In this document: in pieces, positions 12,695-23,010 of the stretch
Position numbering within the stretch: the first letter of the stretch is position 1
Layout: every line of letters begins with the position of its first letter
Source of the DNA: Humulus lupulus
Lineage: Eukaryota > Streptophyta > Magnoliopsida > Rosales > Cannabaceae
Direction: 5' to 3'
Length of the DNA stretch: 64,000 nucleotides
Assembly: GCF_963169125.1 (NCBI RefSeq)
Contig: NC_084794.1
Location: 71,074,665 to 71,138,664 of the forward strand
The notes under the pieces: model-generated
Seen by the model: only the letters and a program-made list of their open reading frames with translations
Told to the model about the DNA's origin: nothing
The model's database searches: none
Program-made: the position numbers and the translations under genes

Positions 12695-13736
12695 TGTTAT
12701 ATTATTTCATATAATATAATGTTAGATTAAATAATGTGACAAAATGTTATTTGTCACACAGATGTGATTTGTCACACCTTGTAACATATTATTGAGAGTC
12801 ACAAAAATTAGACACATGTGTGTGCCCAAATGTGACATATTTTGGAGTTACAAATTTGTAACTCCCAAATATTACCCAATAATGTGTATATTATATGTTA
12901 CACATTTGAGATTGGATTTAACAAATCCATGATGAAATATGGTTGTTGGAGACATGTTTTTAACTACCAATAAGTGTTTGGAGGTTACAAAATCATGTAG
13001 GAAAGGATTTGGGACGTTTTGGAAAAATGACTTTTTTGTGCTGAAAATAGCCTGTGGCCGCGGCCAGTGAGGCTGACAGCCTATATGATTTTTCAGTTTT
13101 TTCCAAATTGAACGGTTCTAACATCCCAAATAACTCCCAAATCTTCATTTTAATTCCATAAACATCAAATTAAACATTGGTAACATCCATGGAGGTTGGT
13201 GGAATTTGAAATTCAAATGGGTATCTCAATCTCTATAAATAGGAGCCTAATGCTTACTTGTAAGACACACCATTTTCCATCCACAAAGCACTTGGTTGGA
13301 AAATATACCATAGAGGCTTGATAATTCCACATAGCTATTTCCTAGAGAGATCCTTTAGTGCTTAGAGAATAGGGGGAAATAAGCTTTTGGACAAAGGTTT
13401 TGAACATTGTTCAAGTTGGTGATCCCCACTACTCTACACTTTGGTTGTGTGAGAGTTTGTTTTTTCATTGATCTTTTCATTCTGTTGTTCTTCTTGTATT
13501 ATTAGTGCATTGAGTTTGTAATCCTCTACTTCTATTTCTATTTACATATTTATTGGTGTCTTTTGTTTTAGAGTTTTAGTTCTAATAATTCTCTTCTAAA
13601 CTTTTCTACATTTACTTGTATTGTTGGTCATTGAGTTGTAAACCTATCTATCTATCATCTTGTCTATTGTATTTTTGCATAGAGTTGTATCTTGGTTTTA
13701 TCATTTCCATTGAGCAATAACATATATTCTCTAACA
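12695..13736 (+). repeat. 3' LTR of the pol-less copia element
   Basis: A direct repeat of 9118-10199 with many substitutions and small indels, so the insertion is not recent. It carries the same TATA-like box (about 13236-13244) and the same TGGCCGCGGCCA near 13054. It ends CTCTAACA at 13736 and is followed directly by gypsy integrase sequence. Confidence 0.9.
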
Positions 13737-14860
13737 ATTCCATGCCACTACTTAGGTGTGTAACTCCCCCCGAGGGAAAGAAGATTTAAGAAGAAATCCA
13801 CGAAGGGCTTTGCGGAGACCACACTGGGGGGCATAGTCTGTCAAAAAAGGTGATTAGGCAAGGATACTTCTGGCCTACAGTTAAAGCAGACTCATTCAAA
13901 TACGTTAAGCGTTGTGACAAGTGTCAACGGTTCACTTCAATACCGCGAGCTCCACCCACCGAGCTCACCATGATGAGCTCCCCATGGCCATTTGTAGTAT
14001 GGGGGATCGACCTCATAGGCTCCTTGACGACTGGAAAAGGAGGGGTAAAATACGTTGTAGTCGTTGTTGATTATTTTACGAAGTGGACCAAAGTTGAGCC
14101 CTCAGCTACTATCACCTCAAAAAAAGTCCTAGATTTCATAGTAAGGAATATAATCATAGATACGGGATGCTCAGGAAGATCGTATCAGATAACGGGACCC
14201 AATTCGACAGTGACATGTTCACACACTTCTGAGAAAAGAATGGGATAATTAAAAGCTTCTCCTATGTGACCCATCCACGGGCAAATGGTCAGGTCGAAGC
14301 AGTAAACAAGGCTCGAAAGAGTTCTATGAAGAAAAGGCTAGAAGAAGCTAAGGGAAGATGGCCAGAGAAACTACCACAAGTTCTGTGGGCATATAGAACG
14401 ACAGCAAGAACCTCAATAGGGCATACCCCTTTCTCCCTGGCTTATGGATGCGAGGCCATGTTGCCAATTGAGTTCGAAATCCCAACTATAAGGTGTGAAG
14501 CATACAACCAAGCCTCGAACAAATCCCAGCTCAAAGAGAGTCTAGACCTGATTGAAGAAAGACGAGACGAAGTCCAGCTAAGAAATGATGCATATCAGCA
14601 GAGGGCTATAAGATATTTCAACAAAAGGGTTTGAGACAGGAAATTTTGATTGGGATAGTTGGTGTTCAGGCGCGTGTTTCTAGCCACACGAGACCCATCT
14701 GCTGGGGTGCTCAGGCCTAATTGGGAGGGACCCTATCAGATCGAGTCCATCATTTGACCTAGAGCTTATAAACTAGCGAGGTTAAATGGAGGTTTGGTCC
14801 CACGAGCTTGGAATGGTAAACATCTACGACCTTATTATCAGTAATGTAGGAATGATGTTT
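13737..14860 (+). pseudogene. integrase of the Tat-like element
   Basis: The frame resumes with SMPLLRCVTPPEG. The HHCC zinc finger is partly kept (EIHEGFCGDHTGGH, then CDKCQRF at 13915-13935). The catalytic core has VWGIDLIGS (13999-14025) and DYFTKW. The region around the second Asp is frameshifted near 14170-14250, then the frame recovers in VTHPRANGQVEAVNK, WAYRTTARTSIGHTPFSLAYG and a C-terminal part to about 14845. Multiple stops make it non-functional. Confidence 0.82.
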
Positions 14861-15739
14861 ATTCATTTTAACCAAGCTTGTATTTAATTTTTGCTTTTCA
14901 TCAATAAAGCACTGAATTTCATTCAAATGTTGTATTTTTATTGTTATACTTTTTTTGCAAGCCCTCAAAATTCAATAACCTAAGATCACAATCATAGGAT
15001 ATTAAGGGGCATAAGTGGTATACAATCATACCATGAGCTCAAAAAAACATAACATCAATAAAAATAAACTCTAATAGCAATGTATGGATTGTTAACCTAA
15101 TATGAAGAAAACAATAATAGTGTATGAATCATTAACCAAATACGATTTAAATAAGTCTGGAACAAACCAGCAAAACTTAATCGACACAATCAAAAGTTGG
15201 AGTTCTAGATAAACCAACAAAAATCATAAGTCGAGACAAGGGCTGGAAATTTTTGAAAATAAGTTTCGACCTCGCAACCTCGAGATCATGCTGGAGGATG
15301 AGGAAAAGTTACTATGGAAAAACAAAATATAACTAGACTAACGAGGTTACACACCACTACGTATTTTTTAAAAGTAAAATTCGACCTTGACAATAACGAA
15401 GTCGAATATGGAAATTTCGAGTAAACTATGCATGAACACGTCGAAATTCGAGCTTAAACCCAACCAATATTTGTATAAATAAACAAGTACAACACTTTAT
15501 CCACAATGTGTAAATACTTTGAGCAGGAAATATAAGCGTGTAGAAAAACAATAAACATCCACTGTAGACAATATTTGTAAATATTTCAAGCAAAGAATAT
15601 AAGCATAGATAATAAAAACTACCATTAACTTATAAATAAGAAATATAAGTAGATGTTTCAACTGTCTTTGCCCAAATAGCATAGAATATATAATTACAAA
15701 AATAATAAGGGACGTAGCCCTATTCAAAATAGTTCAGAG
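14861..15739. other. Non-coding spacer inside the Tat-like element
   Basis: AT-rich sequence between the integrase end and the antisense ORF. It repeats short phrases rich in TCGA/CTCGA, as the rest of the element does. No gene is seen. Confidence 0.5.
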
Positions 15740-18620
15740 TTGGTCAACTGAACCAGACTCGGCCTCCTTGCCTTTCTCATCCTCACCTATGCCATCTAAG
15801 ATAGTGATCGCGACCTCCTCCTCAACCAACCGAGTCTTCCACTTGGAGATGAACTCCTCTTCCTTATCCTAGAGAAATGAAGTGTCCATCTCAGGGTTCA
15901 AAGACCACATCATATACATGGCCCGGTCTATAGCCCAATCCTTCTTAGCCTTAAACTCCTCGATCTCATCCTCGAGGATCTTGAAGGCGGAATTATTTTC
16001 CTCATTCAGGCGTTCAATCTCGGCCTTGGCAGCATTTGTCTCTGCCTTCAGGCGATCGATCTCGGCCCTGGCGGCGTCAAAATTCACCGTCTTGGGGTCG
16101 AGCTCCGCCTTCAAGTTGTTAACATTAGCCTCAGAGGAGTCAAGTTTGGCCTGGAGAACCTTGAGGGCATCCTCGGCTTGGGTTCAGGCCTCTTCAGCTT
16201 TGGTCTAGTCTCCATTGGTCTCCTTCAGACCATCCTCAGCCCGGATTCAAGCTTGGTTTGTGTCATAAACCAGGGTTTCGGCCACCGCCATTTTCAAGGA
16301 GAAAAGAGATCTCTGGCGAAGGACACCAAGAAAGGTCTGAAACAAAAGGTCTTACAATAGTTAGAAAATAAATAGGAAACCAATAAAATAAAATTCAAGA
16401 GAAATAGACTTACCAAAACCCCTAGTTCCATCATTTAATCAATGAGGTTGTGGGGTTTTCTTCCCTCAAATATCGCCACACGTTGGCATCGAGGTGGCTA
16501 CAAGACTGGCTTGTCCAAGACAACAGGTTTGAGCACAATTCAGCTCCTAGGGTTCCCGCCACATTCTCCAGAGGATACTCCCGCGTGTGGGGTGATGCCA
16601 CAAACTGACGGACCACGGTAGGAGCACCTGCAGGCTTGGGGGCCGAAAGAGGCACAGCGTTTTTACCTTTATCTTCAGCAGGGATCAGATAAGGAGGAGG
16701 AGTAGACTTCTTCTCCTGGGGAGAGGGCATGACAACCGGAGGCTCGATGGTGGATGCCATTGAGGTCGCGGGAGTAGTGTTGTCGACCACATCCATAGAT
16801 TCTGGAGCCTGGGGCTTGGGCTCGTTGGAGATAAGATTCGAGGGAGAGGAACCCTCTACAATCTTCGCTGACTTCGAAATGACACCTTTCTTCGAGGTGG
16901 TGCGACCTTGCTTGGTACCTCGGGGCTTAGGAGGCTGCCCCAGGAGGTTGTCCGATTCCAACACCATGTCACCTGAAAAGAACAAAGAAGATCAATTAAG
17001 CCGAGAAAGGAAAAGTCATACACATTTCTATAGTAAAAAAGACTAAGTATCAGGAACCTAACTGAAGGACTCATCAGAGCTCGAACTCGGGGACCAGGAA
17101 ATTCCCCTGTCTTTTGACAAGGCCACTAGAGTCCCCTCCCTAAAGGTGGGGGACATCCTCGAAAGGTCCCTATAATCATTTGTGCCATATTGCACAGCTA
17201 CCCCATCCCAAACCTCATTTAGACTATACATGGTCTGGTATTTCCCTAGCCAACTATCGAACCTATGGACTCTAAGGTCTACCCTTGACCATACCAGGAA
17301 GTTATTCTTAGGGTTCTTAAAGAAAACCATTACATCAGGTTCGTACTTAAGTAGAGAAGGAGACCACATGGATGGGTCGAGAAAATTTTACCTCCTCCAG
17401 ACGAGCTCGCTGAGGCCTCGTCCTGTGCCTCATTTCCCAAGCCTGAGGGTTCGAAAGGGCGAGATCTATGGGCACGAGAGCTCGGGCCCGCGTATTTGCC
17501 TCTCACAGGGAGCTTGGTGGTGGGCACGGGTACATCTTCCCATCTCGTGTATTTGCGATTGCCCGAGTCGTCGATAGTCTCTCCCTCTTCCAGAAGGTTT
17601 CAAAGACGAAGCTTGTCCTCGTGGAGAAGATATGAGAGGGATCGACAGCCATAGGGAAGCTTGAGGATAGCTTCCCTGTGTTCCCTCATGGCATCTGTGG
17701 GCTAGGGATGATGATAGTTGGCTGTATAAAAGATTTGAGTGAGTCAGACGGGCTCGTAAATGAAAGGGAAAATTTAATCAAGAAAGACTAGCAAGGTACT
17801 TACGAATTCGCCAAAAGGAATAGAAACGAGAGTGAGTGAGACCGTCCGTCCAGAAGATGGCGGTCTTGAAATTAGGAGGATGGTTGGGTGGGAATATCCT
17901 CGAATATCCGTTTCTCCTTGGGATAGCTCGAAAGGTAATAGAGCCCATCTTCGCTGTGAGCTCGAGAGGGGTTGCTTTTGAGGCAGAAGAGATAAAAGAT
18001 CTCATGTGTCGTGGGTTCCTCCCACTTCTTCTCCAGGTATAGTGACCTTAACGCAGTCAGGACCCTATACGAGTTCATCTGGAGCTGGAATAGGGAAATT
18101 CTAGCATAGTCTAGAAAGTTCCGGAAGTAATCCTTCAACGGCAATAGAGCCCTAGCTCGTAAGTGCTCACGACTCCAAGCTGCGAGCTTAACCTCTCTCG
18201 AGATCGCCATCACCAGGAGCAAAACAACTCCTCTCGTTGGAGCTGGTGGGGATGCAAACTAACTGGCTGGAGAGCTTCAACCTATGAGGAGGGAGCTCAG
18301 AAATTTGTCGGGTCGAGGTTATGGAGCTTTGGTAGTGTTTAGCCTTGAGGAAAGAACTCTCCAAGACCGGGATGGAGAGGGATTTAGGAGCTTTGGATGG
18401 CTGGTTAGATGGACCCTCCATGAGGCTAAATGTGAGCTCACTGGGGGAAAAGGCTATAGTGACTTTGAGTTTGGGGTCTAACGAAATAGGCCAGATCTCG
18501 GGGTCTGGGTCGGGATAGGCCACAACTCGGAGCTTCTTCCTTTTTCTCTCTTTGACCTTGTTGATCTGACGTCGGAAATGGGCTCGTATATCTTCTTGCT
18601 CACATCATTCCTTGTGCTCA
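15740..18620 (-). pseudogene. Antisense ORF of the Tat-like element (gypsy-associated plant ORF)
   Basis: Several minus-strand frames in sequence look like pieces of one protein. 17872-18523 has a segment with EHLRARALLPLKDYFRNFL and FYLFCLKSNPSRAHSEDGLY. 17058-17369 follows with FLVWSRVDLRVHRFDSW. A Pro/Ser/Lys-rich part lies at 16431-16985, and a coiled coil at 15869-16114 with heptad-like ARAEIDRLKAETNAAKAEIE. Antisense ORFs at this position are known in Tat elements such as Grande. Separating introns or breaks are suggested by CAG/GT signals (for example near 16980 and 17065) but not resolved. Function unknown. Confidence 0.6.
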
Positions 18621-20203
18621 TGAATCAAACATTGATTTTGTGTGAAGGGCGGTTCAGGTCCGGGAGTTGATGGATGGTAAGGGATGGAAAGCTTGGGTCC
18701 CCACCGATTCTTAGAAGACTGTGATATCTAACAAGGAAGAAAAAGGTGAGGGACCATTATAAAGAAAAAAAAGGGAGAATATGAAGGGGTTGAGATCTTG
18801 ATAACTCAAGCTCGAAAGCTCAAGGTAACGAGATCGCACTAATCGAGCCTAAAGGCTTGAAAAGGCGAGGTTAACTCGGATGCTTATCCCGAACTATTGT
18901 AAAGTTCGGGGCATCGAGAGTGCACCCACACGAGAGTGGGGCAGTTATTACCAATTTAAAAGAATCCCGAATTTATAGGGAAAAAGTGGGCAGTTACCCA
19001 AAAATGTGATATTTCGAGATATGTGCATTAAAATCCTAATCCAAAACCCTATTTCTTAATCTACACAAAACCCGTGACCTAAATACCCCACTATTTGAAG
19101 AAAAAAAAACTCCATTTTTACAAGTTTTTGCAAACAAAATTCGATCTAAACCGTTTTTCTAATCATGCCAAATCTACCCAGATCAAAAAATTTCCTAGTG
19201 CAAAGAAAAGCCTTTAAAATCTGGTAGAAACCAGAAAGTTATTCTTATCACAGGTGAAACACGTAAATATATATATATATATACCAGAGGAAGATCAGAG
19301 AACTTACGCAAAGTGGACCGTGGGTATGAAGAAATTTCCAATTGAAGGATTGGTTGCAGGAATGATTTCACCGAACCAAAGGAGGATAGGGTACTCTGTT
19401 TTTTGGGTTTAGAGAACAAGAAAAGGCAAGGAAAACCTTGGGTTTTTTCTCTGGTTCGTGTTTTCTGAGGGATAAAAATGAGAGTGATGAAGATAGAGAA
19501 GAGGGTGTACATATATATATATATATACCCTAGTGGGGATATCAAATGTCGAAAGGATTTGTGCCATTGATTTGGATTAAAAGAGGATCCAAGGGATCAC
19601 ATTTGATTTTCGAAGTATGGTGGCAAAAAGAGAATGGGAAAGGACGTGTGCAGGAAAAAGAGTACTCGAGTACTCTTGGTATACAATCCCCTAGTGACGC
19701 GTGTCCGTACTCGAGTGTAGCAGGTAAACACATTTTTTGAAAGTGGAGTTCAAAAGTTTCCTTCTCAGAGGATTCGAACCAACACTTTTGAGCGGGCAAA
19801 ATGCTACACCCAAATTTCAAGAATGAATAAATGAGCCTCGAAATGTAGGCTCTAAAGCGTAAGCTTGAAAATAACAAGCATTGGAAAAACACTTGTATAA
19901 ATTGACATAATTCCTTATCTGTTGTTATTGGAGATCGATCACAAGTTGCAGGCTTGAAAGCGAGAATCTTCTCTGAAGCATGAGTGTATTGTTCAAGCCT
20001 TAGTTGCAAGCTCGAAGGCATTGGTCTCCGATGAATGAGTTCGATGAAACCACTAGGTGAGGAGGAGGCTGACTGGAATAACGAGCTCAAAGACTTGTTC
20101 GATCTCAAAAGAGCGTCCACCTTACGATCGAGCTCAGGAACGCGTTTTACACATGAAAGCTGATATTGCCCAATAAACTCCTAAGCGGTCGCAGTAGTAA
20201 TCG
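18621..20203. other. Retroelement-derived spacer, possible LTR remnant
   Basis: No gene is supported. The region holds short TA repeats (19269-19284 and 19510-19527) and CTCGA-rich phrases like the neighbouring Tat element. The minus-strand 192-aa frame at 19542-20120 has no recognisable domain. The last 100 bp, read in reverse, resemble sequence around the LTR end of Athila/Tat elements (GTGGATACGACATAGCCC, continued beyond the hAT insertion at 21026), so a minus-oriented LTR remnant is possible. Confidence 0.4.
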
Positions 20204-20211
20204 GGCTATGT

Positions 20212-21025
20212 TAGAGCTGTAAATATGGGCGGGGCTTTCTAGCACGACACAAAACCAGCAAGAGCCTGGAAGGCACGAGCACGACACGGCACGACACAAA
20301 AAAATATAGGCTTGGGCCAGGCACGACACAAATTGAAAATTAGCACAGCACAGCACAACATGGGCCTAAGCACGGCACGACAAGCCCAAATGTACGACAC
20401 GAAAGCATGAATAAACTAGCCCGAAAGTACGACACGATAAAAAGCTCGATATTTTGATATTAATAATGATAATAAATTTTTATTTGTCAATTATCTATAA
20501 ATTAAAATGATAATAAAAGTATATTATTTTTCTCAATGTTTATATTTTTATAATTATATTAATTTATTTTAAGATTTGTGAGTTAAATTTTTTAGCATTT
20601 ATTAGTAGGTATTCAAATTCTAATAATTATCTTTGATATAATTTTAAGTAAAGTATTGTTAAAAAGTATATAAAAATATCTAAAACTATAATTTAAATAA
20701 AGAAATGTATTTGGATTGGTGGTGAGTCCATTGATTGTTAAAGAAGAGGTGGAGGGTTCAATTCCCCATCCTCACATTTTTTGGCAATAATAAAATCGCC
20801 CTAAAAGTGGGCCCAAATAATGAAAGTGGACCTGCCCTACTTGGGCCCGACATGGCACGAGCACGACATGACATGGGCGGGGCCTATGGGTCGTGATGAG
20901 CTTACTCTTTCAAATATGGGTCAGGCCGGCCCGACACGAATTGAAATACGGGCCCGACGCAGCCCGAATTATTCGGAAGCACGAAAATGTGGGCCGGGCC
21001 GGGCCGGCCCACATTTACATCTCTA
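20212..21025. mobile_element. hAT-type non-autonomous DNA transposon, 8-bp TSD GGCTATGT
   Basis: Terminal inverted repeats: the left end reads TAGAGCTGTAAATATGGGC, and the right end, reverse-complemented, reads TAGAGATGTAAATGTGGGC. GGCTATGT is present at 20204-20211 and 21026-21033. An 8-bp duplication and a TAGAG terminus are typical of hAT. The subterminal parts are rich in GGGCC and CACGACAC motifs; the centre is AT-rich with no transposase. A related copy in reverse orientation begins at 47705. Confidence 0.9.
20713..20776 (+). other. tRNA-like segment with a B-box match inside the hAT element
   Basis: GGATTGGTGGTGAGTCCATT is followed by AGAGGTGGAGGGTTCAATTC, then CCCATCC. GGTTCAATTCC fits the Pol III B box, and the 5' part is weakly A-box-like. 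No full cloverleaf can be drawn with confidence, so it is not called a tRNA gene. It is conserved in the second copy (reverse complement near 47890-47960). Confidence 0.4.
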
Positions 21026-21033
21026 GGCTATGT

Positions 21034-22429
21034 CGTATCCACAGAGAGGCAAACACAACTAAAATTTTGATTAGTAAATAACAGATAAAAATAAAGATAG
21101 AATTGAAGAAATAGATTTTGTGAAATTAAAATGATAGATTAGAGAAAGCGATCAGATGAAGAGCATGGCAAGGTAGAGATGCAGTGCTGCCAAAACCTAT
21201 TCTAATATTGATATTAATTCAAAACTCAGTTGCAACTATATACCATTAATTGCAACTGGAAGATGTATATGTTAAAAGCTCAAATTAATTAATCTAGATT
21301 AAATTGAATCTAACTCCTAATTTTATAGCATATCATATTATATATCCAAGAGCGACAAAATACCACTGGCAGAATGGAGTAAAAGGCATACAATATAACA
21401 AATATACTACAATAAATTAACAATCTAAGTTACATAAGAAACGCATGACTAAACTTATGTAAAAGATGCTAAATAATTTTAGAAAAGAAATTAGAAGATG
21501 AGAAACAAAATAATTAATGACATATGGAAATGAAGCATAAGAAGAATCAATATCACTATTGAGAATGAGAAGTACAACAACTACACTCTAACCTCACCAA
21601 TATTTCTAAAATAGTCCACTCATTTTTGTCACCTAAAACAAGCAAAACTAAGCTAGAAATAAGAAAAGAAACAAAATAACAAAGTGTCTTTTTTCCACCC
21701 TAAAATATGATGATGTTACACTTGTTTTGATTCCCTGTTTATAGAGAAAATTTGCTTCAAAATTGGTATTTTCGTGCATTAGGAAGTGGAGAAAGTGGGT
21801 TCAGAATCTGATGCAAGATGGGACAAGTGGGACACGTGTTGCGCTAAGATTGGCTATCAGAAAAATGCTGCTGCTGGAGTGGGAGACAGCAAGGCGACGT
21901 GGCGCCTTTTGGTTGGCTCGGCAGGGAGGCGTGGCAGGTGTGGCAGGCTGGCAGGCGCGTTAGGCAGAGTGGCAGGTAGCGTCAGGTGCTGGTGGCTAGG
22001 CTCGGCTTCGGCGGCTCTGGTGGGACGCGTGTCAAGCATCTGGTGGAGCTGAGGCAAGCGGATCGACTGGCAGCGGCTCGGCTTGGTGAATCAGAAGCCC
22101 ACACGTGTTGGTTGCTGGTGGCAGGTTTTGTTTGGGCTGGGTTTGATTTGTATTAAAAAATGCCACTTTTTTGTATAATTTCTTCAATTATAATTCCTTC
22201 TTTCTTCTTTCACTTTCTTTGTGTCAAAATACATTTTATTTCCTGCAAATTAAACACAAATTAAATTAAAATTAATATTTTCAAATATAAAATATATTAT
22301 AATAAATCCATGAAAATATTAATTAAAACTTAATTAGTTTTAAACTTTAAAACTAATAAAATAATATTTTTGAGCACTAATCAACAACTATTAGCAAATC
22401 CCTATTCTTAAGGGATTTGTTGTCATCAG
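21034..22429. other. Spacer without supported genes
   Basis: The first part (21034-21720) is AT-rich. The second (21760-22130) is GC-rich, with repeated GGCAGG/GGTGGC phrases and overlapping chance frames on both strands. No domain or homology to a gene is recognised. It may belong to the retroelement remnant interrupted by the hAT element. Confidence 0.45.
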
Positions 22430-22793
22430 ATATCAAAATCCCAATTATTATGGGATATTATGTAATTAATGCATTTATTAGCATTTATTTAAAATTTGAA
22501 TAATTGATTGTAACTTCCCGAAATACGGGGAAGATATTCTGTCAACCAGGCCTATAAATAGTCTGGGGAATTTCATTTGGATTCAGACACAAAATTGTAC
22601 TGAGAATACACTTCCAAATTGCTCTGAAAAAGCTTTGAGAGAGTGTCAAAATCAATAATATTGACTCGTGGACTATGCAAATTTTAACTGATGAACCACG
22701 TAAAAGTTTTTGTGTTCTTCTATTCTTTCTGAAAATATTGTTTAGTGCTCTTCAAAATTAAGTTGACGAAAACGACGTCAACAATTATTAAAT
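22430..22793 (+). repeat. LTR-like fragment (promoter and 3' end)
   Basis: CCTATAAATAG lies near 22551-22561 in a TATA-box context. A leader-like stretch follows, ending GACGTCAACA at about 22793. The closing phrase resembles the end of the solo LTR at 57010 (...GCGCAGTCAACA) and the segment ending about 47630. No start with TG and no TSD could be fixed. Confidence 0.4.
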
Positions 22794-23010
22794 ATCTAGT
22801 ATTGTATTATATATTATTATAATAATGATATTTTATAAATTTTGAATTTATTTAATATAATTAATAAATATCTAGTTTTGTATTATAAACTATTATAATA
22901 ATGATATTTTATAATATTTGAATCTATATTAATAGAATTAATAAATATCTAGTAATAATAATGATATTTTATAATATTTCAATTTATATTAATATAATTA
23001 ATAAATATTT
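22787..23010. repeat. AT-rich tandem repeat, about 3.5 imperfect units
   Basis: The phrase TTAATAAATATCTAGT and the following ATAATGATATTTTATAA recur from about 22787, 22858, 22938 and 22996. Units are 60-80 bp and have drifted. Confidence 0.6.

Larger units (their letters stand above)
9118..13736 (+). mobile_element. Non-autonomous Ty1/copia element (LTR-gag-LTR, no pol)
   Basis: It has two direct LTRs, 9118-10199 (1082 bp) and 12695-13736 (1042 bp), both starting TGTTATATTATTTCATATAA and ending CTCTAACA. The TSD is ATTCT (9113-9117) against ATTCC (13737-13741). The interior (10200-12694) has a gag-like frame at 10227-11090 and then about 1.6 kb without protease, integrase or RT. A purine tract, AGTGGAGGAA, precedes the 3' LTR. 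A related copy at 61271 keeps its pol, so this one looks like an internal deletion or replacement derivative. Confidence 0.9.
986..18620 (+). mobile_element. Degenerate Ty3/gypsy retrotransposon, Tat lineage, with nested insertions
   Basis: Read in order, the pieces are gag (986-3160), aspartic protease (3160-3640), reverse transcriptase (3640-4780), a gypsy RNase H (4780-5130), a second RNase H (5150-5581), linker and integrase start (8919-9117), integrase (13737-14860) and an antisense ORF (15740-18620). Two RNase H modules plus an antisense ORF between pol and the 3' LTR are known features of the Tat/Ogre branch. The frame is cut by a solo LTR at 5582-8913 and a copia element at 9118-13736. 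Many stops and frameshifts show it is dead. Its own LTRs were not identified: the 5' side is replaced by another LTR at 985, and the 3' LTR may lie in 18.7-20.2 kb but no boundary can be proved. Confidence 0.8.

Noticed and set aside
19542..20120. 192-aa minus-strand ORF
   Set aside because: No recognisable domain; lies in retroelement-derived sequence next to other chance frames.
21857..22057. GC-rich overlapping ORFs on both strands
   Set aside because: Low-complexity GGCAGG/GGTGGC sequence, no domain, no splice context.
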